The notes beneath the pieces were generated by a model. That model made no database searches, was not told where the DNA came from, and saw nothing but the letters and a program-made list of their open reading frames with translations. From NCBI RefSeq assembly GCF_001644195.2, contig NZ_LWBL02000024.1, forward strand, positions 1 to 64,000: a stretch of DNA of 64,000 nt, written 5' to 3'. A program made the translations under genes and the position numbers. This document shows, piece after piece, positions 50,286 to 60,579 of the stretch. Numbering within the stretch: the stretch's first letter is position 1; the number at the start of each line of letters is the position of its first letter. The stretch comes from Bacillus marinisedimentorum. GTDB taxonomy: Bacteria > Bacillota > Bacilli > Bacillales > Bacillaceae_O.

Positions 50286-50804
50286 TTATTCCGCGACATC
50301 CCAACGTTTCTCAATTTCAGAGCGTGTGTCCAGTTCCTCTTCTCCAATGGAGATTACAACCGTTTCTTCTTTGATTATTTCCTTACTCTCTCCGCCCTTT
50401 CCTATCTTTCCCGCCGCTTCATCTTCAACAGTTGTGAAGCTTTCAGGCCGGGGCAACCGCCCCTTCTTATCCAAATCCCTTTCAATCAAAAGCTGCAGAA
50501 ACTGCTCAGCAGTAAATGTTGCGCTTTCGTATGTAAGAGCATACGTGGACCCATCCGTAAAGTCAGGAAATGTAATCCGCACTTCCCCGTTATTTAAGTA
50601 TTCCAAAACGGCAGGGTAACTGAATCGGTACTTTCTCTCCCATTTAAGATAATCCAAATCGGCCTGATAGACCAGTTCATGTCTCACTTTCATCGTATCG
50701 AGTGCCTTCAGCAAAATGCTTCTGGCTGTCTCATCATCCGCCTGATGGCGTCCTTTAATGACACTCAGCATCGTATCAATCTGTTCTGCAAGTATATCTT
50801 TCAT
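50286..50804 (-). CDS. HicB-like fold protein
   Basis: A 172-residue protein. Residues about 60-110 (FSYPAVLEYLNNGEVRITFP, then DFTDGSTYALTYESA) have the strand-strand-helix shape of HicB antitoxins, which bind RNase HicA. N-terminal helices and a charged C-terminal tail are extra. No hicA-like gene lies beside it, so a toxin-antitoxin role is doubtful. ATG 50804 has AAAGGATG upstream; the frame also opens at 50813. Confidence 0.5.
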   Translation of the reverse strand: MKDILAEQIDTMLSVIKGRHQADDETARSILLKALDTMKVRHELVYQADLDYLKWERKYRFSYPAVLEYLNNGEVRITFPDFTDGSTYALTYESATFTAEQFLQLLIERDLDKKGRLPRPESFTTVEDEAAGKIGKGGESKEIIKEETVVISIGEEELDTRSEIEKRWDVAE

Positions 50805-51046
50805 CCGGGACATCCTTTCTAGTAACTGGAATCTTAGTTTCTATTATCGGATATTTCACGTTCCGGATGAAGCCTTTTTACCTGTGTAAATATTTCCTAT
50901 TTATATGGAATTTATTGGAACACCCGAGAAAAAAGCAGCTCCGCACCTGCCGCTCAACATTCCCAGGTACGGAGCCTCTGCTTATTTTCATATCTTCCAT
51001 ATGCATAGATCTAGTTACCGTTTTATCCCTCAATAGTGAAGCTGCA

Positions 51047-52558
<1,512 letters not shown>

Positions 52559-52769
52559 TCAACGATTTGAAATGCTAGAATCATTCGTTTTTACATCGGC
52601 ACTAACTGGTGTTGCCCGGGGACCTCTGTCACCTGCAAAATAGGTCACCCTCAGCAAAGCAGCGCCGGGAGAAAAGCCCGATTTCTGCAATTAGGAATCC
52701 GACAACAAACGGTGACATTCATCCTATTCAATAATAAAAAAGAGAAACCCTTTATGAAAAGCAAATCTG

Positions 52770-52796
52770 ATTATATTAATTCATTCATCGTCTCAA
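52770..52796 (-). promoter_or_regulatory. Candidate glpK promoter
   Basis: On the minus strand TTGAGA (52796-52791) and TATAAT (52775-52770) with a 15-nt spacer, shorter than usual, about 225 bases before glpK. Confidence 0.35.
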
Positions 52797-52822
52797 TACT
52801 TAGTTAACAGATTCGGAAGGCG

Positions 52823-52836
52823 CGGAAACGTTATCA
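52823..52836. promoter_or_regulatory. Possible cre site upstream of glpK
   Basis: CGGAAACGTTATCA matches TGWAARCGYTWNCW at 12 of 14 positions. It sits about 25 bases upstream of the candidate glpK -35. Confidence 0.4.
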
Positions 52837-53310
52837 CTCCCTTCCAGTGAAGTGAGAAAAGAAAATTGCCGGAACAAATCCCTTTTGAATCGACCTAAAT
52901 GGATATCCTTTGTTTGCTTTCTGTAAAGTAAAAACGCAGGACGATAGTATTTTCAGCTTTTTTGGAGCCAGCGATGACCTAAATGAGTTTTCTGTTTCCA
53001 ATAGAGGAACAACACTTCAAACTCTCGAAAAGTATTCTATAAAAAGCTATGTTTAACTCCATTGTTAATTTCAACCCGACTTCCATCAAGCGGAGTTCCT
53101 GTTGACAAGGTAAACAATTCCCTTCCCACAGAAAGACTGATTGGCATCGCTCATCCCTTGCTGAGCAATTTTTCTGCAGTCCATATTTTAGCAAGAGACT
53201 GAATAAGCTTCCTCGTTTTCTCACCGCAAGAAGGAACAGCTGGGCATTTCCCAGGAGTGCCCCGATACTCTTGCCTTAATTAAGTCAACAATCAAAAGGA
53301 GGTTCATCAA
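52837..53310. other. Divergent intergenic region
   Basis: About 475 bases. The minus frame at 52979-53224 has no ribosome site. A small hairpin GGGCATTTCCC near 53245 precedes the next gene. No RNA gene recognised. Confidence 0.35.
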
Positions 53311-54255
53311 TTGAAAAAAATGTTATCTGAAACGGCATTTCACAGAGCTGAATCCTTTATTGACCTGAACGCCAGACCTCTTGAAAAAAGCTGGTTCGAT
53401 TATTACTTTAACGGCGGCAGCGGTTCCAGTGTCATTACCGAATTGCAAAAATTCCAAAATGAGGACGGCGGATTTGGCAATGGACTGGAAGCTGACTTTT
53501 GGATGCCCGCATCTTCGCCCATCGCCACCTCTGTTGCTTTTCAGCAGCTGATCCAGTTGGATCCGTTGCCTGAGAGTGTTCCGCTAATCGAAAAAGGTAT
53601 TCGATACTTTGAAAAATCCTACGTGGAGAGCAGAAACGGGTGGTATTCTGTATTACAGCAAGTAAATGAATATCCGCATGCCCCATGGTGGCAAGCAGAT
53701 CCTGAAACGGGCATGACCGTTATTGACCAGCATTGGGGAAACCCGGCTGCGGAAATCATCGGTTACCTGTTTACTTATAAAGAAAAACTCACTGTGCTTG
53801 ACCCTGTTACGTTAGCCGAAACGGCAATCGGGAATCTTAATCAGCTGCAAATGTTCGACTCCCAGCATGAAATCTATTGTTATATCCGATTATATAATAT
53901 GCTGCCGGCGCCGCTTGCTTCTAAAATGGATCCCGCTCTGAAAACTGCTGTCACTTCTCTCGTTCATCCAGATCCCTCCCAGTGGGACAGCTATGTCGCG
54001 AAACCGCTGGATTTTGTTTCCTGTCCCGAAAACAAACGGTTTGGCATCAAAGAGGAATGGATCAGCCGCAACCTCGACTTTTTAGTCGATACGCTTGAGA
54101 AAGAGGGAAGAGTTAAGCCGAATTGGAAATGGGGGATTTATGAAGATGCGTGGAGAAAAGCTGAAAAAGCCTGGGCAGGCGTCCTTACATTAAAAGCACT
54201 GACACTGCTTGCCAGTTTCGGAAGAGTAAAGATGAACATAATAAGCGGATCCTGA
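53311..54255 (+). CDS. Alpha-alpha toroid (terpene-cyclase-like) protein
   Basis: A 314-residue, soluble helical protein. The motif LQKFQNEDGGFGNGLEADFW resembles the QW-type repeats of squalene/prenyl cyclase (alpha-alpha toroid) proteins, and weaker repeats follow (e.g. YVESRNGWYSVLQQV). No catalytic DxDD motif was seen, so cyclase activity is doubtful. Its start is TTG 53311, with AAAGGAGG upstream. No neighbouring gene suggests a pathway. Confidence 0.6.
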   Translation: MKKMLSETAFHRAESFIDLNARPLEKSWFDYYFNGGSGSSVITELQKFQNEDGGFGNGLEADFWMPASSPIATSVAFQQLIQLDPLPESVPLIEKGIRYFEKSYVESRNGWYSVLQQVNEYPHAPWWQADPETGMTVIDQHWGNPAAEIIGYLFTYKEKLTVLDPVTLAETAIGNLNQLQMFDSQHEIYCYIRLYNMLPAPLASKMDPALKTAVTSLVHPDPSQWDSYVAKPLDFVSCPENKRFGIKEEWISRNLDFLVDTLEKEGRVKPNWKWGIYEDAWRKAEKAWAGVLTLKALTLLASFGRVKMNIISGS

Positions 54256-54442
54256 AAATGTTCTGGGACCGGGCAATTTCGCCCGGCTCTTATTATTTCT
54301 TCAGCGGACCAAATATGTTGCTCCCCGACACAGCATTTCCGTTTGTCATTACAATTCTTTGACATCATCTTCTTCATGGTTATATTTCGCCGAATGCGGG
54401 GATAATACAAATAAGAGACTTTTATTGGAAAGGAGTTTGACC

Positions 54443-54583
54443 ATGAGTTTGATTGTTCTATGCCCTACCTGTCATGGGAAGGGAAAAATAAGAGAAAGAT
54501 TCATCGTCAGCTTTGAAAGAAAATGTCCTGAATGCAGAGGCGAGAAGACAGTGGGAACCGAAAGGCTGAATATCTCTTCTTGA
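54443..54583 (+). CDS. Mini zinc-finger protein of DnaJ (CxxCxGxG) type
   Basis: A 46-residue protein with two CxxCxG units (CPTCHGKGKI and CPECRGEKTV), the layout of half a DnaJ zinc-finger domain, and nothing else. It should bind one zinc ion. AAAGGAG precedes ATG 54443. It may act with a partner, e.g. RNA or a chaperone; function unknown. A terminator follows after 69 bases. Confidence 0.65.
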   Translation: MSLIVLCPTCHGKGKIRERFIVSFERKCPECRGEKTVGTERLNISS

Positions 54584-54651
54584 CTGAACAGGAGTCGCCA
54601 ACGGGCGGCTTGCGTTGTGTTTACGAAAAAAAGATACCGAGCCTGCTAAAG

Positions 54652-54685
54652 GAGACTTCATTTTCATCCGATGAAGTCTCTTTTT
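54652..54685 (+). terminator. Intrinsic terminator
   Basis: GAGACTTCA (54652-54660) pairs with 54672-54680, followed by T5. Confidence 0.8.
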
Positions 54686-54777
54686 CATGTTCATTTCCAA
54701 TGACTTCAGTAAATGCATAATATTTCTCTCCCTCCGCAAACTAACTGAAACTCTGATTAGCGGGGCAGGTGGATTCG

Positions 54778-56328
54778 ATGTTTTCATTCTTAAAGAAAAA
54801 AAAGGGTGATAAAATTAACCCGAAAAATGAATTTGCGTTTCGGGACTATCCTTATCAGGCAGATTCTGTCCCTGAAAAACAATCAACCGGCAGCCTTGAG
54901 GCAAATATTGATTTTATTCAATCCTCGCTGAATTATACTCAGGATTTCAAAAGGAGAGATCTGGACTTTAACGGCTTGCCGTGTACCGTTCTTTACCTCG
55001 ATACGCTTGTAGATCTGGATGCGATTGAAAAATTCATCATTACTCCGCTACTTGAAAAAAAGAGCGGCGACCTGAAAGATATACTTCCGGCCCCTCACCT
55101 GGAAATGGAAAACGATTTATCGAAGGCTGTCAATATGATGGTTGGCGGAGCCGCTGTATTGCTGATGGAAGGCATCGAAACATTTGCCATTATAAAGCAT
55201 CACAAACCCCAGGACCGCTCCATCCAGGAACCCGGCAATGAGTATATTGTCCGGGGCTCACATCTTGGATTTAACGAAAATATGAATACGAATATCAACA
55301 TGCTGCGGAAAATGAGTAACAATCCAAACCTCACAGTGGAATATTTAAACGTCGGAAAATCAACCAGGGTAAGGATTGCAATTGTATATTTGAATCATCT
55401 GATGAATAAGTCACTGTTAAACGACATAAAAAAACGAGTTCGCTCGATCTCAACTGATTTTATCCAGACACCCGGTTTTATTGAAGAGTACATTGAGGAC
55501 CGTCCGTTTTCCCCGTTCCCGCAGCTGCTGAAAACAGAGCGGCCGGACCGGGTGATCGCGAACATAATGGATGGCAAAGCGGCTCTGCTCCTGGATAACA
55601 GCCCATCTGCCCTGATTGCGCCGTCCACTTTTATCAATTTTTATCAATCACCGGATGATTATAACTCCAGATGGTATATCGGTTCTTTTTACCGTCTAGT
55701 CCGTCTGGTCAGCTTTTTTATCTCAATCGGGCTGCCCGCCCTTTATATCGCTGTCATATCCTATCACTATGAAATTATACCGACTGAGCTGATGTTTACA
55801 ATCAAGTCGTCGCTTGAACCGATTCCGCTGCCGCCGATCCTTGAAGCAATGGCAATGCAGCTGATTCTTGAGCTGATCAGGGAAGCGACAATCCGGCTGC
55901 CCCGCCCCATCGCCCAGACAATCGGCATTGTCGGCGGACTCGTTATCGGGAACGCGATTGTTGATGCAAACCTTGTCTCCAATATGATGGTCATTGTGGT
56001 TGCGTTGACGGCAATTGCATCGTTCATCGTCCCGTCAAATGAAATGAGTACGGCAGTCAGGCTGCTCGGATTCCCATTGATGCTTTTGGCAGCTGTTTTC
56101 GGGCTTATCGGGATTGCATTCGGCTTGATGTTCTTATTGATCCATCTGTGCAAGCTTGAAGTTTTCGGAACACCATACTTGACCCCGTTCGGTCCGCTCC
56201 GGGGAGTCGGCATGAAGGACACGGTCGTGCGGCTGCCGATCTGGTTGCTCGACAACAGGCCTGTGGATGCCAGACCTGTTTTCAGGCTGCAGGAATCTTC
56301 TTCTCGTCAATGGGATGATAAGGAATGA
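54778..56328 (+). CDS. Spore germinant receptor, A subunit (GerA family)
   Basis: A 516-residue GerAA-type protein: a soluble N-terminal half (to about 290, e.g. LEANIDFIQSSLNYTQDFKR and the VNVGKSTRVRIAI region) and four to five helices (LVSFFISIGLPALYIAVISY, RPIAQTIGIVGGLVIGNAIV). In the spore inner membrane it forms a receptor with B and C subunits that senses nutrients. Start ATG 54778 follows GGTGG. It is the first gene of the three-gene operon; the paralogue cannot be named. Confidence 0.93.
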   Translation: MFSFLKKKKGDKINPKNEFAFRDYPYQADSVPEKQSTGSLEANIDFIQSSLNYTQDFKRRDLDFNGLPCTVLYLDTLVDLDAIEKFIITPLLEKKSGDLKDILPAPHLEMENDLSKAVNMMVGGAAVLLMEGIETFAIIKHHKPQDRSIQEPGNEYIVRGSHLGFNENMNTNINMLRKMSNNPNLTVEYLNVGKSTRVRIAIVYLNHLMNKSLLNDIKKRVRSISTDFIQTPGFIEEYIEDRPFSPFPQLLKTERPDRVIANIMDGKAALLLDNSPSALIAPSTFINFYQSPDDYNSRWYIGSFYRLVRLVSFFISIGLPALYIAVISYHYEIIPTELMFTIKSSLEPIPLPPILEAMAMQLILELIREATIRLPRPIAQTIGIVGGLVIGNAIVDANLVSNMMVIVVALTAIASFIVPSNEMSTAVRLLGFPLMLLAAVFGLIGIAFGLMFLLIHLCKLEVFGTPYLTPFGPLRGVGMKDTVVRLPIWLLDNRPVDARPVFRLQESSSRQWDDKE

Positions 56329-57431
56329 GGGAAAAAGAATCGATCACACGCGGACAGGTCTTTGTGCTGACTCTACAGACCCAGATTGGCATCGGTATTC
56401 TGTCGCTTCCGCATGATGTACAGGAATTTGCAAAGGGCGATGGATGGCTCTCCGTTCTTCTGGCAGGAGCCGCCGTACAATTAATCATCACAATTTATTG
56501 GTTGCTCAGCAAGCTGTATCCAAAAGATACGATCTTCAAAATCCCTGAAAGAATTTTTGGGAAATTCGCCGGAAAACTGTTCAGCGTTTTATACACCTTC
56601 TATTTTTTACTAGTGGCAAATTTAATCTTAATCCTGTTTGGCCGGATCATCCAGCGCTGGGTATTCCCGATGACCCCCTCGTGGATCATCCTGTTATTGT
56701 TCATCGGAATTTGCAGTTACCTGGCTTATGAAGATATTCACATCATCGCAAGGTTTTACTCATTTTCTTTCATCCTTGCCGTTTTACTGCTGTTCATGGT
56801 GTTACCCGCACTGAACTTTGTAGATTACCGTTTCATCCTTCCAGTCGGGCAGTCAGGGATAACAGGGATTGCGAAAGGGATTAACAGCTCGATTATCGCA
56901 ATGATCGGTTTTGAAATACTTCTCCTGGCCTTGCCCATGATGAAAACAAAAAGGAAGGCATATCGGGTGCTGCTTGCCGGCAACCTTTTTGTGACACTTC
57001 TCTATACCTTTGTTGTCCTTATTGCCCTGATGACCTTCAGCCCGAAAGAAATCGAGATCATACCTGAACCTGTACTATATATGCTGAAAGCATTCGAGTT
57101 TAAGATTATCGACCGGATCGACCTGCTATTCCTGACTGTTTGGATCGTATCTGCCGCAACTTCATTCATATCCTATCTTTACAGTTCATCTGTCGGTTTG
57201 GCCAGCCTATTACACACGCAAGGTCATCAAAAAATGGTCTATGTAAGCTGGATACCCCTGATCATCTATATGTTCTTGCCGGACGACCTTATCAGCATTG
57301 ATTCATACTCCAACTTTTTAGAAAAAGCCAGCTATCTATTCGTCCTGGTTATTCCGACTTTTCTGCTGATTTCCGGTTTGGTAAAAGCGAAAATGATGAA
57401 AAAGAAAGGTGGCGGCCGGTATGAAGTATAA
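56325..57431 (+). CDS. Spore germinant receptor, B subunit (GerB family)
   Basis: A 368-residue, ten-helix protein of the amino-acid-permease superfamily (GerAB/GerBB), with the typical opening QVFVLTLQTQIGIGILSLPH. It is thought to bind the germinant. Its ATG overlaps the A-subunit stop by 4 bp and its end overlaps the C-subunit start by 11 bp, so the three are translationally coupled. It is expected to be made in the forespore under SigG; the promoter is not evident. Confidence 0.93.
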   Translation: MREKESITRGQVFVLTLQTQIGIGILSLPHDVQEFAKGDGWLSVLLAGAAVQLIITIYWLLSKLYPKDTIFKIPERIFGKFAGKLFSVLYTFYFLLVANLILILFGRIIQRWVFPMTPSWIILLLFIGICSYLAYEDIHIIARFYSFSFILAVLLLFMVLPALNFVDYRFILPVGQSGITGIAKGINSSIIAMIGFEILLLALPMMKTKRKAYRVLLAGNLFVTLLYTFVVLIALMTFSPKEIEIIPEPVLYMLKAFEFKIIDRIDLLFLTVWIVSAATSFISYLYSSSVGLASLLHTQGHQKMVYVSWIPLIIYMFLPDDLISIDSYSNFLEKASYLFVLVIPTFLLISGLVKAKMMKKKGGGRYEV

Positions 57432-58539
57432 ATGGTTATTCATCATTATTCCAACCCTTCTCTTGCTTAGCGGCTGCTGGGATCTGCAGTTGCTCAAAGA
57501 AACACGCCTGGTATACGGCGCCGCTTTTGACCTGGAGGGAGAAAACGTCAAGGACACGGTTGCAATCCGAACCGTTGCCAGCAATCCGGAAGTGCCCGAA
57601 GGAAATGAAATCGTCTCGGTCACAGCCAAGACGATCCGGGCAGCCAAACAATTAGTCGATACAAAAATTTCAGGCCGGTTCGGCTCTTCAAAAATCCTGA
57701 TTTATTTGATTGGAGATGAGATGGCTAAAAAAGATATCTATCCGCTCCTTGATGTTCTATATCGCGACCCGCTCGGTGCCTTAAGCGGAAAAGTTGCAGT
57801 GACAGAAGGGAAAGGGGCTGACATGCTTTATATGAGAAAAAAGGGGGAGACCCTCATCTCAGAACACATCAGAGAACTTCTTGAAAGTGAAGAAGCCAGC
57901 GGTGTCGTTCCTGAATTAACTCTGCAAACCGTCTGTACGTATATGTTTGATGAAGGGCACGATTTCATGCTCCCTTACTTAAATGTCGATCAGGAAAATG
58001 ACACGATCAATTTAAAAGGTACGGCTCTTTTCAACAAAGAAACGTTCACCGGCGAAGTACTCGATATAGAAGAATCTGAAATCATCATGCTATTGAGCAG
58101 GTATGCACTAAAAGATGGTTCCTTCACTAAAAAAGTGAAAGATGATGATGAAGAGCAATGGATGAATAACTATATTTCATTTGATATATGGGATATAAAA
58201 AACGATACTTCCTTTTCTTTTAACGGCAAGCAAATCACGGCCAACGTGGACGTTGAGTTAACAGTCAATGTGACTGAATATCCTGAAGACCGTCTCGATG
58301 AGCCAGCCACACAAAAGAAACTGAATAAAAAGCTGAGTGAAATCCTTACGAAAGAAGCAGAAGATGCCGTAAAGAAAGTGCAGGGAGCAAACAGCGACGT
58401 TTTCAGTTTCGGGAGAGACTTGCTCGCTTTTCATTCCGATAAACTGGAAGGCGGCAAACTGGGCGACAATTATTTCAAGGAAATGAAAATAACACCGACG
58501 ATAAAAGTCAAAATTAAAAATACCGGTGTATTGGATTAA
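57421..58539 (+). CDS. Spore germinant receptor, C subunit (GerC lipoprotein)
   Basis: A 372-residue lipoprotein with signal peptide LLLLSGCWD (lipobox LSGC) and the GerAC fold. Landmarks are DTVAIRTVASNPEVPEGNEI, the GRFGSSKILIYLIGDEMAKK segment and the PYLNVDQENDTINLKGTALF block. It is the outer-face subunit of the receptor. Start ATG 57421 follows AAAGGTGG at 8 bases; the frame extends to 57409. No gerD or fourth (D) subunit gene follows. Confidence 0.93.
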   Translation: MKYKWLFIIIPTLLLLSGCWDLQLLKETRLVYGAAFDLEGENVKDTVAIRTVASNPEVPEGNEIVSVTAKTIRAAKQLVDTKISGRFGSSKILIYLIGDEMAKKDIYPLLDVLYRDPLGALSGKVAVTEGKGADMLYMRKKGETLISEHIRELLESEEASGVVPELTLQTVCTYMFDEGHDFMLPYLNVDQENDTINLKGTALFNKETFTGEVLDIEESEIIMLLSRYALKDGSFTKKVKDDDEEQWMNNYISFDIWDIKNDTSFSFNGKQITANVDVELTVNVTEYPEDRLDEPATQKKLNKKLSEILTKEAEDAVKKVQGANSDVFSFGRDLLAFHSDKLEGGKLGDNYFKEMKITPTIKVKIKNTGVLD

Positions 58540-58643
58540 TGGGCACGTAATTTCTCAAAAACACTCAGAAATCTGTCGTTATATGTCTATTTTTAGCGCT
58601 TTTCCTGTTAGCCTTGACAGTTTAGACCGGACATGAAATATTG

Positions 58644-58710
58644 TGTACAGATGATGAGTGATGTATTTCATATTCATTTCACCAACAAACAATTCAACTG
58701 CATCTGTACA
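58644..58710. promoter_or_regulatory. Separated inverted repeat before the TipAS gene
   Basis: TGTACAGATG (58644-58653) and CATCTGTACA (58701-58710) are perfect inverted arms 47 bases apart. A second stem GCCTG/CAGGC occurs near 58720-58741. A TTGACA lies at 58614. An operator or RNA structure for the next gene is possible. Confidence 0.35.
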
Positions 58711-58797
58711 TTAAAATCCGGCCTGGTCCTTTGATCAGGCTGAATTCACCATTTCGAACGGAGTTTTCACAACAAGCATTCGGGCAGGAGGGATCAC

Positions 58798-59169
58798 ATG
58801 GGAAAATACCAAAAGGTAATATCTCCTGATCAGAAAAAAATAAAAGTGCTCCAGCAGATTGATTCATCGCTGTACGACTCAGAAGACTGGCAGGTTGTCC
58901 ATAGAGAAGGCAGCAAAATTTGCCGGAAGCTGGATAACGTCCTTCATCTCCACCCTCATTCTGCCGATGTCCAGAATGTGGTCGGCCAATTCCGCCAGCA
59001 CATTGCGGACCACTTTTACAACTGTCCCCCGGACGTCTTCAGGTCACTGGCGGATGTCTTTGTAAATGATCCCCGTTTCCTCGAAAGCATTGTTACTTTC
59101 CAGCCGGAACTCCCAAATTTTTTATGGGAAGCAATCCATTTCTATGCTGATGAAATGGAAAAGGGCTGA
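58798..59169 (+). CDS. Stand-alone TipAS-domain protein
   Basis: A 123-residue soluble, helical protein. The C-terminal part (ADHFYNCPPDVFRSLADVFV, then NDPRFLESIVTFQPELPNFL and EAIHFYADEME) matches the antibiotic-recognition domain TipAS. In TipA this domain follows a MerR HTH; here there is no HTH, so it may bind a ligand without acting as a regulator itself. GGAGGG precedes ATG 58798. A terminator follows. Confidence 0.7.
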   Translation: MGKYQKVISPDQKKIKVLQQIDSSLYDSEDWQVVHREGSKICRKLDNVLHLHPHSADVQNVVGQFRQHIADHFYNCPPDVFRSLADVFVNDPRFLESIVTFQPELPNFLWEAIHFYADEMEKG

Positions 59170-59197
59170 TTCTTCACAACTATCCTGTACGTTTCTT

Positions 59198-59224
59198 AGG
59201 CACCTGGTGAATGGTGCCTTTTTT
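59198..59224 (+). terminator. Intrinsic terminator after the TipAS gene
   Basis: AGGCACC (59198-59204) pairs with GGTGCCT (59213-59219), followed by T6. Confidence 0.8.
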
Positions 59225-59353
59225 GCTGCTATCTTCCATGTTTACTTTTCAGTACAAAGCGGGTATGATTGTCGAAAATAAATTTCTTTTTCAGGTTCCA
59301 GGACTCAACAAAAGGGGAAAATTGCTTTATAATAGGAGTGTTGCAGTTTTTTA

Positions 59354-59382
59354 GATTCTAAGTGAAAGGATTCTAAGTGAAA
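59354..59382 (+). repeat. Direct repeat upstream of the LCP gene
   Basis: GATTCTAAGTGAAA occurs twice (59354-59367, 59369-59382), 15 bp apart, some 135 bases before the LCP start. A TATAAT lies near 59327. It could be a regulator-binding pair. Confidence 0.4.
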
Positions 59383-59444
59383 CATTTCCCTGTCACTTTC
59401 GTCTAATAGACTGGAGATTTTCATCAGAGTCAGGAAGTATTGTT

Positions 59445-59485
59445 CTTTCAAACGCCAGGCATTGCCTTGCATAAAAGCCTGGAGG
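59445..59485. repeat. Family E-like imperfect hairpin
   Basis: GCCAGGC (about 59454) and GCCTGG (about 59476) flank a loop TTGCCTTGCATAAAA. It resembles the CCAGGCAATTGCCTGG family but with a weaker stem, in the leader of the LCP gene. Confidence 0.4.
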
Positions 59486-59516
59486 AATGGCTTTTCATTT
59501 AATTGGAGGTAAAAAA

Positions 59517-60449
59517 ATGGACTCACGTATGGATAAGCGTGTGCAGCAAAAAAAGAAAAAAAGCTGGCTGCGCCGAATCACTTTTGTCCTTGTTGCTTTT
59601 ATTTTGACGATGCTCGGACTGGGCTATATGGAATATCAAAGGGGGCTCAGCCAGGCCGAAACAGATAAACCTGAAGAAACTTACGATTTTAACGGTATAC
59701 CTGACCGCAGCGGTAATACAAATGTTCTCTTGATTGGTGTGGATTCGCGCGGAGAGGAGGATTCGCGCTCAGACACCATCATGATTGCCCAATACGATCA
59801 TGATGATAATACGCCTAAGCTCGTATCGATCATGCGTGACAGTTACGTGGACATTCCCGGCCGGGGCAAGAATAAAATCAATGCCGCATACTTTTACGGC
59901 GGGCCTGAGCTCCTTCGCCAGACCATCAAAGAAAATTTCGATATCGATGTTGAGTACTATGCCATCGTTGACTTTAAAGGCTTCGAAAAAATGGTCGATA
60001 TCATTGCCCCGGAAGGTGTTCCGGTCAATGTGGAAAAAAAGATGGAAAAAAACATCGGCGTAACACTTGAACCCGGCCAGCAAAACCTGAACGGCCAGGA
60101 ACTTCTTGGGTACGCAAGATTCCGTCATGATGCCGAAAGCGACTTCGGACGGGTAAAACGCCAGCAGGAAGTCATCGGAAAGCTGAAGGACGAATTCGTC
60201 AGCATCAGCGCCGTCACCCAGCTTCCGCAGCTTGCCGGCACTCTTCAAGGTTATGTTGACACAAACATGGAAACGACACGGATGCTTTCCGTAGGGAAAG
60301 ATTTCGTCTTTCAAAAGGCTGAAGACATTGAAAACTTACGCATTCCGGTTGAAGGCGGCTTTACTGAAACAAGAGTAAGCCATGCCGGTGCCGTCCTTAA
60401 ACTGGATATGGAAAAAAACCGCCAGGCACTGAAAGAGTTTCTGGAATAA
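59517..60449 (+). CDS. LytR-CpsA-Psr family protein
   Basis: A 310-residue protein with an N-terminal membrane anchor (ITFVLVAFILTMLGLGYMEY) and an extracytoplasmic LCP domain. The catalytic residues are seen in LIGVDSRGEEDSRSDTIMIA, SIMRDSYVDIPG, KINAAYFYGG and ARFRHDAESDFGRVKRQQ. LCP enzymes attach teichoic acids or polysaccharides to peptidoglycan (TagT/U/V in B. subtilis). ATG 59517 follows TTGGAGG. Which of the three paralogues cannot be decided. Confidence 0.9.
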   Translation: MDSRMDKRVQQKKKKSWLRRITFVLVAFILTMLGLGYMEYQRGLSQAETDKPEETYDFNGIPDRSGNTNVLLIGVDSRGEEDSRSDTIMIAQYDHDDNTPKLVSIMRDSYVDIPGRGKNKINAAYFYGGPELLRQTIKENFDIDVEYYAIVDFKGFEKMVDIIAPEGVPVNVEKKMEKNIGVTLEPGQQNLNGQELLGYARFRHDAESDFGRVKRQQEVIGKLKDEFVSISAVTQLPQLAGTLQGYVDTNMETTRMLSVGKDFVFQKAEDIENLRIPVEGGFTETRVSHAGAVLKLDMEKNRQALKEFLE

Positions 60450-60460
60450 CCACTGAATAG

Positions 60461-60488
60461 GACCTGTCCAAATGGGCAGGCCTTTTTC
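60461..60488 (+). terminator. Intrinsic terminator after the LCP gene
   Basis: CCTGTCC (60464-60470) pairs with GGGCAGG (60475-60481), with one wobble pair, followed by T5. Confidence 0.75.
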
Positions 60489-60579
60489 AGTTTGCACGCT
60501 GATTTCCCTTTCAATAATTGGCTCAATTCCTCGCTTTTCATTTCAGTGAACTTATTGAACAACAATTCCTTTTCCTGGC

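Noticed and set aside
52979-53224. 81-residue minus ORF upstream of glpK
   Set aside because: It lacks a ribosome site, and the composition is not protein-like.
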